Source: Terriglobia bacterium (lineage in GTDB: Bacteria; Acidobacteriota; Terriglobia; Terriglobales; Acidobacteriaceae). From it: DNA of 64,000 bases. Positions 36,101 through 45,400 of the stretch are shown here, one piece after another (the stretch's first letter is position 1; every line of letters begins with the position of its first letter). The notes below the pieces were generated by a model. It saw only the letters and a list, made by a program, of their open reading frames with translations. It was not told the DNA's origin and did not search any database. Location: positions 124,001-188,000 of the forward strand of contig JAIQEY010000001.1 in assembly GCA_020073565.1 (NCBI GenBank), read 5' to 3'. Position numbers and translations under genes: made by a program.

Positions 36101-38040
36101 TTGCACTGCTCCAGATCGAAAGCAATTCCCGGATACTGCGGATGAATGTTCCGCAGGATGTCCCACTGGCTGATAGCCTCGGAGTACTGCCCTCGTTCCT
36201 CATATTGCCGTGCCTTGGCGACGATCGAATTCACCAGATCCCGCCGCTCCCGGACCAGCTTCAGTTGCTGCGCAAACTGCGTTTCGTTGGGATAGCGCTC
36301 GCACGCTTCCCGCAGAATGTTGGCGCGCCGGTCCAGATCGGGCTCCGAATCCGCTCGCTTCGACACTTCCGCGATGTACGACGACAGTTCCTGACGCTCT
36401 GCGTCTTCAATTCGAATCTTCAACGCCTGGAACGTACCGTCGCTCGGGTACTTGGCCAGCAGATCCGTGCAAACTGTCATAGCGCCGGCGAAGTTCTTCT
36501 CGCTGAACTGGCGCTGCGCGTCTTCGAGCGCGCTGTGAATGGTGTCGCGCTCCGAGCGTACCTCTTTATAGAAGCTCTGGTAGACCGCGTCGCGTTCCGG
36601 AATCGCTGCGATCGGGTGCGCCCGCGCCACCGAGAACAGCCGTTCCAGCTTGCTGAGCGCGGTGTCGATCTCCCCGTTCTGATACGCCTTCATGGCCGAG
36701 CCATAAAGCTGTTCTTTCTGCTCCCGGATTCGTTTGGCATCCGCTTCGGTCGATTCGATTTTTTCCAGCAGGTCCAGCGCCCGCGTCTCCCCGCTCCGGA
36801 TCGCCAGCACCTCCTGAACCGCATGCCGGGCGGCGCCAAAATCGCGGTTGGCAAGATGGGTCTGCGCCAGTTCGAACCACTTGGCGATCTGGGTTTCGTT
36901 CCGCTGCTTTTCCATCGCCTCCCGCATCGCCAGTGCGTCGGGATTCTGAGGGTCCAGTTCCAGCACCTCGCGCAACTTATCGAGTGCCAGCGGAATCTCG
37001 TCTTGCTCCATGCGGGCCCGGGCGCTCTCCAGCAACTGGCGGGTCTTCTTCTGCTTCACCGTCATCTCGATCTGCATGCGCAGGACGGTGATCCGGGGAT
37101 CGAGATTTCCTTCCGCCTCAAGTTCCGCCAGGATTTCGGAAGCGAACGCTTCGTCCCCGGACTTGAACGCGGACTTGGCCCGCTCAATCCGCGGCTCAAT
37201 CTTCGACGCATCGAAGATCGGCTCATTCCGGTAGGCTTTCTGCAGCGTCTCGGCAAGTTCGCGCGCGCTCGCGAAGCGGTGGATGGGTTTCTTCGCGAGA
37301 CACTTGTGCACCACCTTGCTCACCGACTGATTGATACTTGGGTTGATCTCCGACACGGGCGGCGGGATGTACTTGAGAACCGCCTCCATCGTCTCGTCGG
37401 CGGTGTTGCGAGCGAAAGGCTTGCGAAGCGTCAATGCCTCATAGAGGATCACGCCCAACGAGAACAAGTCCGACGCCGGCGTAATCTCTTTCAAAGTCGC
37501 TTGCTCCGGCGACATGTACTGGAAAGTGCCCTTCTGCCCGGTTATCGACTTTGATCCCGCCAGGTGCACCACACCGAAGTCGATGATCTTCGCCGTGTCG
37601 TCGTCCATGACGAAGATGTTGCTGGGCTTCAGGTCGCGATGGATCAGGCCGCGCTGGTGTGCGGCCTGCAGCCCCTTGCATACCTGGGTCGTGATTTCGA
37701 CGATGCGGGCAAGGGTCAGCCGCGCGCTGGCATTGGCGATCAGTTCAGCCAGTGTGGCGCCCCGCAGCAGGGGCATGACAAAGAGCGGCTTCTTCTGCCG
37801 GTTCTCTTCGATGACGTCGACGTCGCGAACCTCGACGATGTTCGGATGGGACATCTCCGCCAAGGCTTTCCATTCCTTGGTGAACAGCTCGACCGCCACC
37901 GGGTCGGAGATGTCTTTCATCAGCTTGATGGCGACGTAGCCACCCGTCTTGGTGTCGAGTGCCCGCCAAACGACACCCATGCCGCCTTCGCCAAGCTGCT
38001 CTTCGAGCTCGTAGCGACCCGCGATCCGAGTAGGGCCCAT
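33106..38040 (-). CDS. Giant Hanks-type Ser/Thr kinase with TPR/coiled-coil arm and periplasmic PEGA domains (PpkA-like)
   Basis: About 1644 residues. The kinase (1-270) is intact: YELEEQLGEGGMGVVWRA, Lys39 in VAIK, Asp136 in HRDLKPSN and DFG at 154-156. From about 280 to 990 runs a long TPR/coiled-coil arm (for example ALDKLREVLELDPQNPDAL). A membrane helix (GGIIVLIAVVGYVI) lies near 1025-1043. The periplasmic part holds PEGA domains (VTVDGRRITEGKAAVGATVE; VLVDGQRVGEVDANGSF) and a beta-sandwich-like end. Known T6SS kinases (PpkA) phosphorylate Fha to trigger assembly. ATG 38040 has GGGGA eight bases upstream; a GTG at 38064 is less likely. It leads the T6SS operon and overlaps tssL. No PppA phosphatase gene was seen. 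Confidence 0.92.
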   Translation of the reverse strand: MGPTRIAGRYELEEQLGEGGMGVVWRALDTKTGGYVAIKLMKDISDPVAVELFTKEWKALAEMSHPNIVEVRDVDVIEENRQKKPLFVMPLLRGATLAELIANASARLTLARIVEITTQVCKGLQAAHQRGLIHRDLKPSNIFVMDDDTAKIIDFGVVHLAGSKSITGQKGTFQYMSPEQATLKEITPASDLFSLGVILYEALTLRKPFARNTADETMEAVLKYIPPPVSEINPSINQSVSKVVHKCLAKKPIHRFASARELAETLQKAYRNEPIFDASKIEPRIERAKSAFKSGDEAFASEILAELEAEGNLDPRITVLRMQIEMTVKQKKTRQLLESARARMEQDEIPLALDKLREVLELDPQNPDALAMREAMEKQRNETQIAKWFELAQTHLANRDFGAARHAVQEVLAIRSGETRALDLLEKIESTEADAKRIREQKEQLYGSAMKAYQNGEIDTALSKLERLFSVARAHPIAAIPERDAVYQSFYKEVRSERDTIHSALEDAQRQFSEKNFAGAMTVCTDLLAKYPSDGTFQALKIRIEDAERQELSSYIAEVSKRADSEPDLDRRANILREACERYPNETQFAQQLKLVRERRDLVNSIVAKARQYEERGQYSEAISQWDILRNIHPQYPGIAFDLEQCKKKRDRQAREEEQARLVEEIDGLMEGRAYVKAIECAQAALQEFPGDTELAGMLTLAEQGLERTKESRRLLEAGQRALAEKDLVKATDLLRSSLNLDPRGPGLREALVNVLAERARTLVEDNWADAEPLYQEASELDPNHPAVRALRSSISEAKRQALVGQCLTEARMLVASGNSQAAAERVRAARAEYPNDPRLEQYEASLRKEINEIRRREERGRDRAVLGEDRRVLEENPDRIKMMAVLERSQAIRAKHPDDPDIERSVAEIELAIKRVAKVDDLSELLRVETAFTGTDGRPGVVSKAGAVPPRVEEKKGPKLVDKSAKDKSADKTKLFRTEDRQRKESALQVFLRKAEAFSQGVERKALAFARPAGKWSEIRLSTVGGIIVLIAVVGYVISRPPSTPKEQIVKTVQTQYVVINADPADSTVTVDGRRITEGKAAVGATVEVAHLGYKPKRVPVQQGFDGKIALEPEPLHLSIQTSAKSGTVELDGKKISDLSGGSMDEYSLMPDGSSHKLSVVAPGKRLFTLEFQAVAGSRPEVTVFNAKDLFVVTSLGSSAKVYGGNLLKSVQFGDQSVAVGPSGTDLTLSEQNGEIKFGQGDEQGSLVIDISNAPALAVHSLNTAGQLTITGNVERATLTVDGSPVQRQKGRWLISGLTGPHNFVASAQGYKTQEWTMTLQRGQTLSRNIEFIPDVTAPKLASLLVTGGTPGAEVLVDGQRVGEVDANGSFQLSNRLNAGKHTLTIAKANYESRNVEISAKPPADVSAPNAALIPWAILSFQTTARNVAVKFRRVGDAQFHDVKPSAKIPLQPGQYEIVAEADGYQKFSTEVNLGKEDFTVPLNLKPIPDFEFLDPNQITHEGQWIRSRNPGKFVYLKPGFLHENLVFTRPGKTLFWDKKVEWVIEMTERRARMQYSLEGQKLTRKLVVGDAASDQKEAKADAVAAGQASSRSVHIRVDGGHVTITNDRGVVLDDYTSPEHDFSNARVGIRTDSQFLVRSDNP

Positions 38041-38170
38041 GAAATAAGTCCCCGCCGCAGTCACGCAGACGGCGGCCTTGCGACCTCTATTTACGATTGT
38101 GAAGAACAGCGGTGATCCGTATCACTTACCCTGGAACGGTTCGGCCCAGATCGGGTCACTGCTTTCTCGG

Positions 38171-38195
38171 CCCGCCTTAAGGGAAGGAAGGCGGG
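38171..38195. repeat. Inverted repeat in the kinase / M15 divergent region
   Basis: CCCGCCTT and AAGGCGGG pair perfectly around a nine-base loop. It lies between the diverging kinase and M15-peptidase genes. No T-run follows on either strand, so an operator or mRNA leader hairpin is more likely than a terminator. Confidence 0.4.
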
Positions 38196-38277
38196 ATACC
38201 GAGACGGTGATACTATACAACGGTTTCAGGCGGTTGGCGAGGGGGAACGGAGAAATCTACCGACAAGGAGAAGGGCG

Positions 38278-38760
38278 ATGGGGAATGTGAATTGGGCCCA
38301 AGATCAACCCGCTCCGCGACGTGCTATTAGAATGATTCACGCGAATTTCCCTCAAGTTCGTAACTTAGGGATATTTGTGTGCAGAAATATCAAGGGAACA
38401 AACGTGCGATCAGCACATGCAGAGGGCCGAGCGTTGGACATTGGACTACGAGCAGACCTCCCTGCCGAAAAGTTCGTCGGCGACCAGCTATTTCGTACGC
38501 TGATAGACAGCGCCCGAAGGAGTGGGATTGACAACGTTATCTGGAACCGCCAGATCTGGAGTATATCTCTGGGTGGCCCTCGACCCTGGATTGGTCACTA
38601 CAAGAGCGGCGCTCTCAAGAATCCGCACACGGATCACCTTCACGTTGAGTGGACGCGGGATGGAAGCCAGTTACAGCGTCTGGACTTCCTGGACTTACAG
38701 ATCAGCATCGTTCGCCAAGGAATAGAAGAACTCGCGACGCAACAACAAAGCCTGGCCTAG
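38278..38760 (+). CDS. M15-like zinc peptidase (D,D-peptidase fold), next to T6SS
   Basis: 160 residues. SAHAEGRALDIGL (His47, Asp54) and NPHTDHLHVEWT (His117, Asp119, His120, His122) match the zinc and catalytic spacing of the LAS/M15 peptidases that cut peptidoglycan peptides. It resembles the extensin-like/ARB-07466 group. There is no signal peptide, so it must leave the cytoplasm another way, for instance through the T6SS, or act after lysis. AAGGAG lies eight bases upstream. The C-terminal helix (RQGIEELATQQQSLA) is Gln-rich. No obvious immunity gene is adjacent. It is 106 bases before the FHA-transglycosylase gene. Confidence 0.78.
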   Translation: MGNVNWAQDQPAPRRAIRMIHANFPQVRNLGIFVCRNIKGTNVRSAHAEGRALDIGLRADLPAEKFVGDQLFRTLIDSARRSGIDNVIWNRQIWSISLGGPRPWIGHYKSGALKNPHTDHLHVEWTRDGSQLQRLDFLDLQISIVRQGIEELATQQQSLA

Positions 38761-38866
38761 GGCGATCCGAATCTCTCGACCTCTGTGCTTCGCCTGTTTT
38801 GGGTCGTGATCCAAGCTGCGGCGGGAGGTGGGCCTTGCAGTGAAGGAATATCGGAGTCTGCAAACG

Positions 38867-40378
38867 ATGAACGCACAGGGGGCGCAGCCCACCTCTTCAC
38901 GGTTTCTCAAGGTGAGCCTCGGGATTACACCTGCCCAGAGGACTTTCACCTTCTCTCAGCCCTTCCGCATTGGCCGCGCCGACGACTGTGAAGTTTGCGT
39001 CAAAGATGAATACGTAAGTCGCGTTCACGCCGAAGTTGTTTTTGAAAATGGCAGCTGGTGGATCCGCGACCTTCAAAGCAGCAATGGCATTTTCGTGGAT
39101 GGCCGTCGCGTGGATCGTGCTCCCATCGCGCGGCCCACAGTGATCCGGTTGGGGATCGAGGGCCCCGAGCTCTCCTTTGAACCTGAGTCGGTGCCGGCCC
39201 CCGAAATGCTGCCGGCGGACAAAATGAAATCCCCCGGCAGCGGCACGATCCTGCGGCAATACGTTGACCATTACTTCAGCAAGTCCGCGAACGATGCGGC
39301 CGCGGGCGAACACACCAAGTACGTGCGTCGCGCTTTTGCCAAGGTGCAAACGCAACAAAAACGCACCTATGGCTGGATCATCGCGGCTCTGCTCCTGGTC
39401 GCGGTTGGTGCCGGCGGTTACGCGTGGTATGAGCGTGCTCAACTCCAGCGGCAGCGAGCCATAGCCGAAGACTTGTTTTATGCCATGAAGTCTTTGGACC
39501 TCGACATCGCCAACGTGCAACGAGCCGTTTCCGAATCCAATAACCAACAGGGGGCTCAGTTGGTCCGGCAATATGCGAGCCGGCGCAAGGAGATGCGGGA
39601 TAACTACGAGCAGTACTTAACCACTCTTCACGTCTACAACCGAAAGATGACTGAGGAACAGCGGATCCTGCTACGAGTCGCACGTATCTTCGGAGAGTGC
39701 GAAATCAACATGCCCCCCGATTTCGAAGCCGAAGTCAATAAGTACATCAAGTACTGGCAGCAATCCGACAGGCTGGCTACTGCGATCCGCACCGCGCAGC
39801 AGAATGGCTATGTCGACACGATCTCAAAAGAGCTTCTGGATCAAGGCCTTCCGCCACAATTCTTCTACCTGGCTTTACAGGAAAGCAACTTCGATCCTTA
39901 TATTAGTGGACCTGTGACGCGGAAAGGCATTGCCAAGGGAATGTGGCAGTTTATTCCCGAAACGGCTGTCAAGTATGGATTGAAGGTCGGCCCCCTAGCC
40001 GATCTGCGGCGGCCGGATCCCGGCGACGAACGCGATCAATACAAGAAGTCCACCCATGCCGCCGCCCGATACCTGAAAGACCTGTACAGCACTGACGCGC
40101 AAGCGTCCGGCATTTTGGTGATGGCCTGCTACAACTGGGGCGAGGACCAGGTGCTTCCGCTGGTCCGCAGCATGCCGGCCAACCCGAGAGAACGAAATTT
40201 CTGGCGCTTACTCGCCCACCACCGGGACCAGATCCCCCAAGAAACCTACGACTACGTCTTCTATATCGTCTCCGCGGCCGTAATTGGAGAGAACCCTCGT
40301 TTGTTTGGTTTCGATTTCGACAACCCATTGGCAAACCTGGAAGCCGAGCCAGCACGCGCCGCCACGGCTGCTAAATAG
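38867..40378 (+). CDS. FHA domain - membrane helix - lytic transglycosylase fusion
   Basis: 503 residues from the ATG (GGAG ten bases upstream; in-frame GTG codons at 38828 and 38840 are alternatives). An FHA phosphothreonine-binding domain occupies about 15-105 (FRIGRADDCEVCVKDEYVSR, VHAEVVF, SSNGIFVDGR). One membrane helix, WIIAALLLVAVGAGGYAW (about 170-187), follows. A helical linker precedes an SLT lytic transglycosylase domain with catalytic Glu339 in LALQESNFDPYISGP and GMWQFIPETAVKYGL. The cytosolic FHA could read phosphorylation by the nearby kinase while the periplasmic enzyme opens glycan strands. Known T6SS Fha proteins lack an enzymatic domain, so this is a distinctive fusion. Confidence 0.88.
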   Translation: MNAQGAQPTSSRFLKVSLGITPAQRTFTFSQPFRIGRADDCEVCVKDEYVSRVHAEVVFENGSWWIRDLQSSNGIFVDGRRVDRAPIARPTVIRLGIEGPELSFEPESVPAPEMLPADKMKSPGSGTILRQYVDHYFSKSANDAAAGEHTKYVRRAFAKVQTQQKRTYGWIIAALLLVAVGAGGYAWYERAQLQRQRAIAEDLFYAMKSLDLDIANVQRAVSESNNQQGAQLVRQYASRRKEMRDNYEQYLTTLHVYNRKMTEEQRILLRVARIFGECEINMPPDFEAEVNKYIKYWQQSDRLATAIRTAQQNGYVDTISKELLDQGLPPQFFYLALQESNFDPYISGPVTRKGIAKGMWQFIPETAVKYGLKVGPLADLRRPDPGDERDQYKKSTHAAARYLKDLYSTDAQASGILVMACYNWGEDQVLPLVRSMPANPRERNFWRLLAHHRDQIPQETYDYVFYIVSAAVIGENPRLFGFDFDNPLANLEAEPARAATAAK

Positions 40379-40583
40379 GGTGATGGCTTGGTTTCTATCT
40401 AAAACAAGTGAAAGGAGACTACATCCAGGAAAAGCGAGCGTACCGTTCGCTTCAGCAGTTGGATCCACAAAATTTCACTTCTCCGTCGATCAACGGCAAA
40501 CAGGCTTTGGAGTTTTGACAGGCATTCGCCGCTCCGCAACTGCTGTCCGTTCTTGTCGGCCAGTCCCCGGAAGACGAAGCGGC

Positions 40584-40820
40584 CTACAGAGCCTTCAAAT
40601 CTTGCTTGGGCGGCACGCAAACGGATTCAAACCATCGGCTGATATATACCTGAGCGTGGCCTTCACCACAGAAATGCCGAGCGGTTGGGCTTGTGGCAGC
40701 GGTCAACTCCCACTTGATGACTGCGAGCTTCGAATCGCTGCACTCGATCACAAACCGATGGATCGGATTCTCATTCACGATGCCGCAAATCTCGCATCGA
40801 AATTCCTTCAGACTCGACAT
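40584..40820 (-). CDS. Small Cys/His protein of unknown function (78 residues)
   Basis: From the ATG at 40820 the product reads SSLKEFRCEICGIVNENPIH, then KLAVIKWELTAA and ARHFCGEGHAQVYISRWF. The CxxC pair and the later HFCGEGH give a zinc-ribbon-like arrangement. CGGA lies about eight bases upstream. A longer open frame extends upstream but is rich in arginine and unlike the core. I do not know a named family. It converges with the rightward FHA-transglycosylase gene. Confidence 0.6.
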   Translation of the reverse strand: MSSLKEFRCEICGIVNENPIHRFVIECSDSKLAVIKWELTAATSPTARHFCGEGHAQVYISRWFESVCVPPKQDLKAL

Positions 40821-41168
40821 GCGTTTTCCGTAACTCTGCAAGAGATAGTAGAGCGGCGAAGGCGGCCCCACATTGCCGACTTCGAACCATCTGTCAACTC
40901 CCGAGCGCCATCTACAACGACAAATCAGCCTTGGATTGAGCCGACTAAATCGAGTGATGAGGTCGACAATGATGCGCGTTTGGGGAAGACGTATCCTCTT
41001 GATTAGTCTGATGAATTCGCTTGCGCCCCGATCGAGCAAGTAATTCCAGATCAATTGTTCAACAGTTTTCGCAAATGCATGAAAACAAATGTGCAGTTAT
41101 CGAGGACTGGAATGCGAGGTGACCGCGGATGAGAAGTGGATTCCGACGTGGGTGATTGATTTTAAAGC
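40821..41168. other. Gap between the small Cys/His gene and tRNA-Lys
   Basis: No gene, clear promoter or hairpin was found. The stretch is noticeably richer in A/T than its surroundings around 41040-41100, so it may include the promoter of the leftward small gene and the processing region downstream of the leftward tRNA. Confidence 0.4.
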
Positions 41169-41244
<76 letters not shown>

Positions 41245-41395
41245 ACGTTGCACCGCGAGGTGGGGACAAACTTGGATTATACCATTCGCATTGCGCGCAT
41301 CTTCTGCGGTCAGTCCGCGTGCGAGGAAAGTCGTTCTGCACGGCTGGTTCGTAGACTGCGCTGGAGTTGAACGCGCGGATGCTTGAGAATTTTTC

Positions 41396-41743
41396 TTACG
41401 CCGACGCGGCTTCTCTGCCCGGTTCGTGCACGGATGCACTGGAACTCGACACCCGCTTGTGCAGGGGAACAACCTCGGGCTGCGCAGACACCCTACGCTC
41501 GATTCGTCCGATCACCGGTCGGCTGGACACGCCCCTGGCGGGCATGGACACAAAGTTGTTCTCGCTCCACAGCCGATCGATCAGTTGCCGTTCTCTTGGA
41601 CGCAGCACTTGCGGGGGCAGTGAGGGGAAGTGCCGGAAAATCCACAGCAGATACGCGCGTTGCTTGAAGTTGGGCTGAATGTATCGGGGACCGACTGGCG
41701 TATCGACCTCCAACACGCCGTCGGCGAGTTTTTCGATCCACAT
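41396..41743 (-). CDS. Hypothetical protein, 115 residues
   Basis: The product starts MWIEKLADGVLEVDTPVGPR and has IQPNFKQRAYLLWIFRHFPS and VLRPRERQLIDRLW, giving a helical, basic middle of the kind seen in short conserved acidobacterial proteins. The C-terminal 35 residues are polar and likely disordered. No domain name can be given. It follows the PilZ gene in the same direction after 169 bases and lies downstream of nothing else recognisable. The upstream ribosome site is weak (AGG). Confidence 0.6.
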   Translation of the reverse strand: MWIEKLADGVLEVDTPVGPRYIQPNFKQRAYLLWIFRHFPSLPPQVLRPRERQLIDRLWSENNFVSMPARGVSSRPVIGRIERRVSAQPEVVPLHKRVSSSSASVHEPGREAASA

Positions 41744-41912
41744 GTGCTGGCCTACCTGGAAAACGCGGTTCGCATCGCACTTTCAGAAGCGGGCCATTAT
41801 TGCACCTGACGCAAAGCAATTGGAAGAAATCTTTTCACGCCATGCCCCTCCGATTTCCTGGACGGCTGCGGCCGATCGCGACGTCCTCCAGATCAACTTG
41901 AGAGGATCTGTG

Positions 41913-42236
41913 TCAGCTCAGCTCAGGGAGCAATTCGATGCGGTCCAAGGTGGCCGCCACCCCCACGCCCTTCCCCGTTCCCTGTTCAACCCGCACGACT
42001 GAGGCTTGGCAAAGGGTCCATCCGCCGGGGCCCATTCCCAGACCAGGAGGCAGCATGATCACGAGTTCGAGTTTGGAGCCCGGTTCCAGACCAGACTCGG
42101 AATAGAGAAAGATGCCGTTCGAACTCAGATCGCGCGTCAAGCCTTGCTGCTCGTTGCCCTCCGGCTGGCGTACCTTTACCGGCACACGCACTGGTTTACG
42201 GGTTTGCGAACGCCGTTCAGGAGTTTGATCGGTCAT
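41913..42236 (-). CDS. PilZ-domain protein (cyclic-di-GMP binding type)
   Basis: 107 residues. ERRSQTRKPVRVPVKV supplies the RxxxR region of PilZ, and LTRDLSSNGIFLYSES supplies the [D/N]xSxxG motif; together these bind cyclic di-GMP in family members. The end (VVRVEQGTGKGVGVAATL) is the usual closing strand. A single-domain PilZ protein would act as a c-di-GMP effector in motility, secretion or matrix control. I chose the ATG at 42236 over a TTG nine bases upstream. Confidence 0.85.
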   Translation of the reverse strand: MTDQTPERRSQTRKPVRVPVKVRQPEGNEQQGLTRDLSSNGIFLYSESGLEPGSKLELVIMLPPGLGMGPGGWTLCQASVVRVEQGTGKGVGVAATLDRIELLPELS

Positions 42237-42411
42237 AGCCAGCAACGCAGTGTATCAGCTCACGATGGCCATTGGATCTCGCGCCAGATGTGCGATCCCA
42301 AGAGCGATTTGGGGGTACCCCTGGCCCTTCTCCCATCAATCATTTGGAATCAGCAAATTGCGTGGACAACCTATGAAAAAATGTCCGTCCACGCTAGGAG
42401 ATTCGTCAACA

Positions 42412-42447
42412 GAAAAAAGTTCCTCCCGCAATTTATGCGGGAGGAAC
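42412..42447 (-). terminator. Rho-independent terminator of the TonB-receptor gene
   Basis: Reading leftward, GTTCCTCCCGC and GCGGGAGGAAC form a perfect 11-bp stem with a seven-base loop, followed directly by TTTTTT. It starts about 30 bases after the receptor's stop codon. Confidence 0.9.
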
Positions 42448-42475
42448 CGGGGAAGAAGGCGAAGAAGTTGTGAGT

Positions 42476-45400
42476 TTAGAAGGTCAACTTGAGGGCCAAC
42501 TGAAGGCCGCGCGGACCTCCACCCCCCAGGAACGGGTTGCCGATGCCAACGTCGCCCGTGGCTGCCAGCGGCAAGAATGAGGAACCCGTCGTCAGGTTGG
42601 TAGCAAGGCCCCGTCCTGTGGCCGGATCAATACCGTTGTTTGCCGCGTCGGCAATGAAATTCGGCAAACTAGGATTACTGAAATTAGGGTGGTTCAAGAT
42701 GTTGAAGAACTCAGCCCGGAACGTAAGAACGATATGCTCGGTGAGGTTGGTGTTCTTGAAGAGTGAGAAATTCAGCTCTTTGAAGGCTGGGCCGCGCAGG
42801 CTATTGCGTCCCATGTTGCCGAAGTGCCGGGTTCCGGCTTGGCAGTTGCTGTCTCCGGTGGACGAGTTTGCCGTCGCGTTGCCAAATGTACAGGGTACCT
42901 GGAAGGACGAAAGGTCCACGCTGTACGCGCCACTTCCATAGCGGATCGGGCCAACCACGTCGGGGCGGTCGAATCCTTCTCCGGAACCGGAATAGTCGCC
43001 CTCGAAGTTGTAATTCAACTGGAACGGTTGGCCGTCTTGAAGGTTCAAGACACCGTCAAATCCCCAGCCATTCTTCAGCCTCGACGCTCCCCCGCCGAAT
43101 TTAGGAAGGGTATAGGCGAAATGCCAGGTGAGGCGGCGGCGGATATCGAAATTCGAATTTCCGCGCTCCCGACTGGGAGACAGGCTGTCGTTCGGCTGAG
43201 CTGCGTTGGGAATGAAATCCTCGAGGTCACTGGCATTGTCAATGGAGTGCGACCACACGAAGTTGAGCGTGGAAGTAAGTCCGCGCCAATTGTTCATCCG
43301 TAAGCTGGTTTGCAGTGCATGGTAAGTGGAACTTGCGGAGGATTCCTCCTGGTTAACGTAAAACAATGCGGGGTATGCAGTCCGGGGAACATTGTAATTT
43401 ACACCGTCCGGCCCGTCGAAGCCGGCAATAGGGCAGTTGGGCGCGACGAAACCTTTGGTGCACTGGGCGGCAGAGGTGTCGTACGTGGTAATCTGCGACT
43501 GGCTGGGCTGGTTTAGGTCACGGAAGCGGAACAACTTAGTCCCACGCGCACCCACATAGCCCACTTCCACAACCGCCTTTCCAAACTGCTGCTGCACGTT
43601 CAGATTGAAATTCTGGGTATAGGGAGTGCGAATCTTCGGGTCCGCACCGAAGAAGTCGGTCAGCCCAGAAAAATCGGAAAACACCGGGTCGGTCGTGGTA
43701 AGAGAACCGCCGAGAAGCCCGGCCGTTTGGATCGGGGATGGTCCGATGCCGGTGAGTGCGGGGCCTGGACAGAACGCGCAATTGTAGGGGATGTGAGCCA
43801 AAAAGATGTCCTGCGAGAAAGCATCGTAGAACAAGCCCCAGCCCCCCCGAACCACGGTTCTTCCTTTGCCCGTTACGTCATAGGCAAATCCTAAGCGTGG
43901 GGCAAAGTTGTTGTAATCCTTGTCGTAGAGCTGACCTGCGGGAACCAAGTTGTCGGAATTGGCTGGATCGAGCCGGTAGAAAAGGTTGTTCTTTTCGCCT
44001 ACCACTCCGAAGTAATCCCAGCGGACTCCATAGTTCAAAGTCAGGCGGGGGCTCCAGCGGAAGCTGTCCTGGATGTAAAAGCCGTGGCTGTTTTCAAAAG
44101 AATGGCGGTTGGTATTGCCCTGTGCGATCTTGCCGCTACTCGGAGTTCCTGCCAAGAACGAGGCGAGATCGTCGAAGGAGAGCTTCCCGCGAAAGGTGTT
44201 GTCCTGGAACAACTGAATCGTGGTACGGCGGAACTCGTAACCGAGTTTGATGTCGTGACGGCCTGACTTCCATCCGTAGTTGTCGATGAAGTGCCAATTC
44301 GAATCCACGCGTTCCCGTGGAACGCTGTTCGTCGCTCCGATCACCGAGAAGCCAGAAACGGAGATCTTGGGCAAACCGAAGTCAAAGGGCGAGGTCACGC
44401 CCGTGTTGAGATTGATGGAAGAGGGATTAAAGCTATGATCCTCGGGAAAAAAGCTCTCGGCAAAGCGATTCCAACCTAAACGCGCTTCGTTCAGAGCAGT
44501 GCCCATTACCTTGACATACGAGATCGAGACCAGTTGCACACGTGTGGGAGTGATGGTGTTGAAACCGGGCAGCAAACCACCCGCTAACTGGGCAAATGGG
44601 AAGCTTTGATCGCTGTCGCCGAAATAGTAGCGGCCGGTCAGCATGTTGTTGGGATTGAAGTTGTGATCCACCTTGGCGATCATGCTGTCTACGCGGTTAC
44701 GAAACAAAGTGGAGAGCGCGACGTTGGGGCACCCGTCTGTACCGAGATTGGGCGCCGGCCAGGGATGCCGGGCGATGAGAGCCTTGATAACGTCGTTGCT
44801 GGAATCATCGGGGCTGAGCGAGCCGTCGGCCGCGCTGCCGGTGGGGACACAGCTGACTCCCGACTGCGCGCCGGATTCGCGCTGGCCTTCGTAGTCAACA
44901 AAGAAGAAGGTGCGATCTTTCGCAATTGGTCCGCCGAGCGAGCCGCCAAACTGATTGTTGTGGAACGGGTCTTGCCGGGCAGCAGCGGCGCTGTTGAAAT
45001 AGTTGCGCGCTCCGCCGACCGAACTGGTGCGATTGTACTCGAGCAAGGAACCATGAAGAGTGTTGGTGCCGCTCTTGGTGACGGTGTTGATCACCGCGCC
45101 GGAGTTCCGGCCATATTCGGCCTCGTAGTTGGAAAGGACGCGGAGCTCGGCGACCGCATCGAGAGGCAGAATCGTCGCCGGATCTCCGAACACGCCGGCT
45201 TGATTGATAGCCGGGTCGTTGCGGAAGCCGTCGTTCATGTCGGTGCCGTCGAGGAGGAAGTTATTAGCGCGGCCGCGCGAGCCATTCATGGAGAACTCGC
45301 CCAACGACCCGGGAGAATCCGATATCTGGTCGGGCGAACCGGCGATGCCGGGATTCAAATAAATCAGTTTCGTGTAGTCGCGGCCGTTGACAGGGAGATT

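Noticed and set aside
35992..37554. 520-codon open frame opposite the kinase TPR arm
   Set aside because: Arises from biased codons in the Glu/Ala/Arg-rich arm; product is Arg/Leu/His-rich with no start signal or domain.
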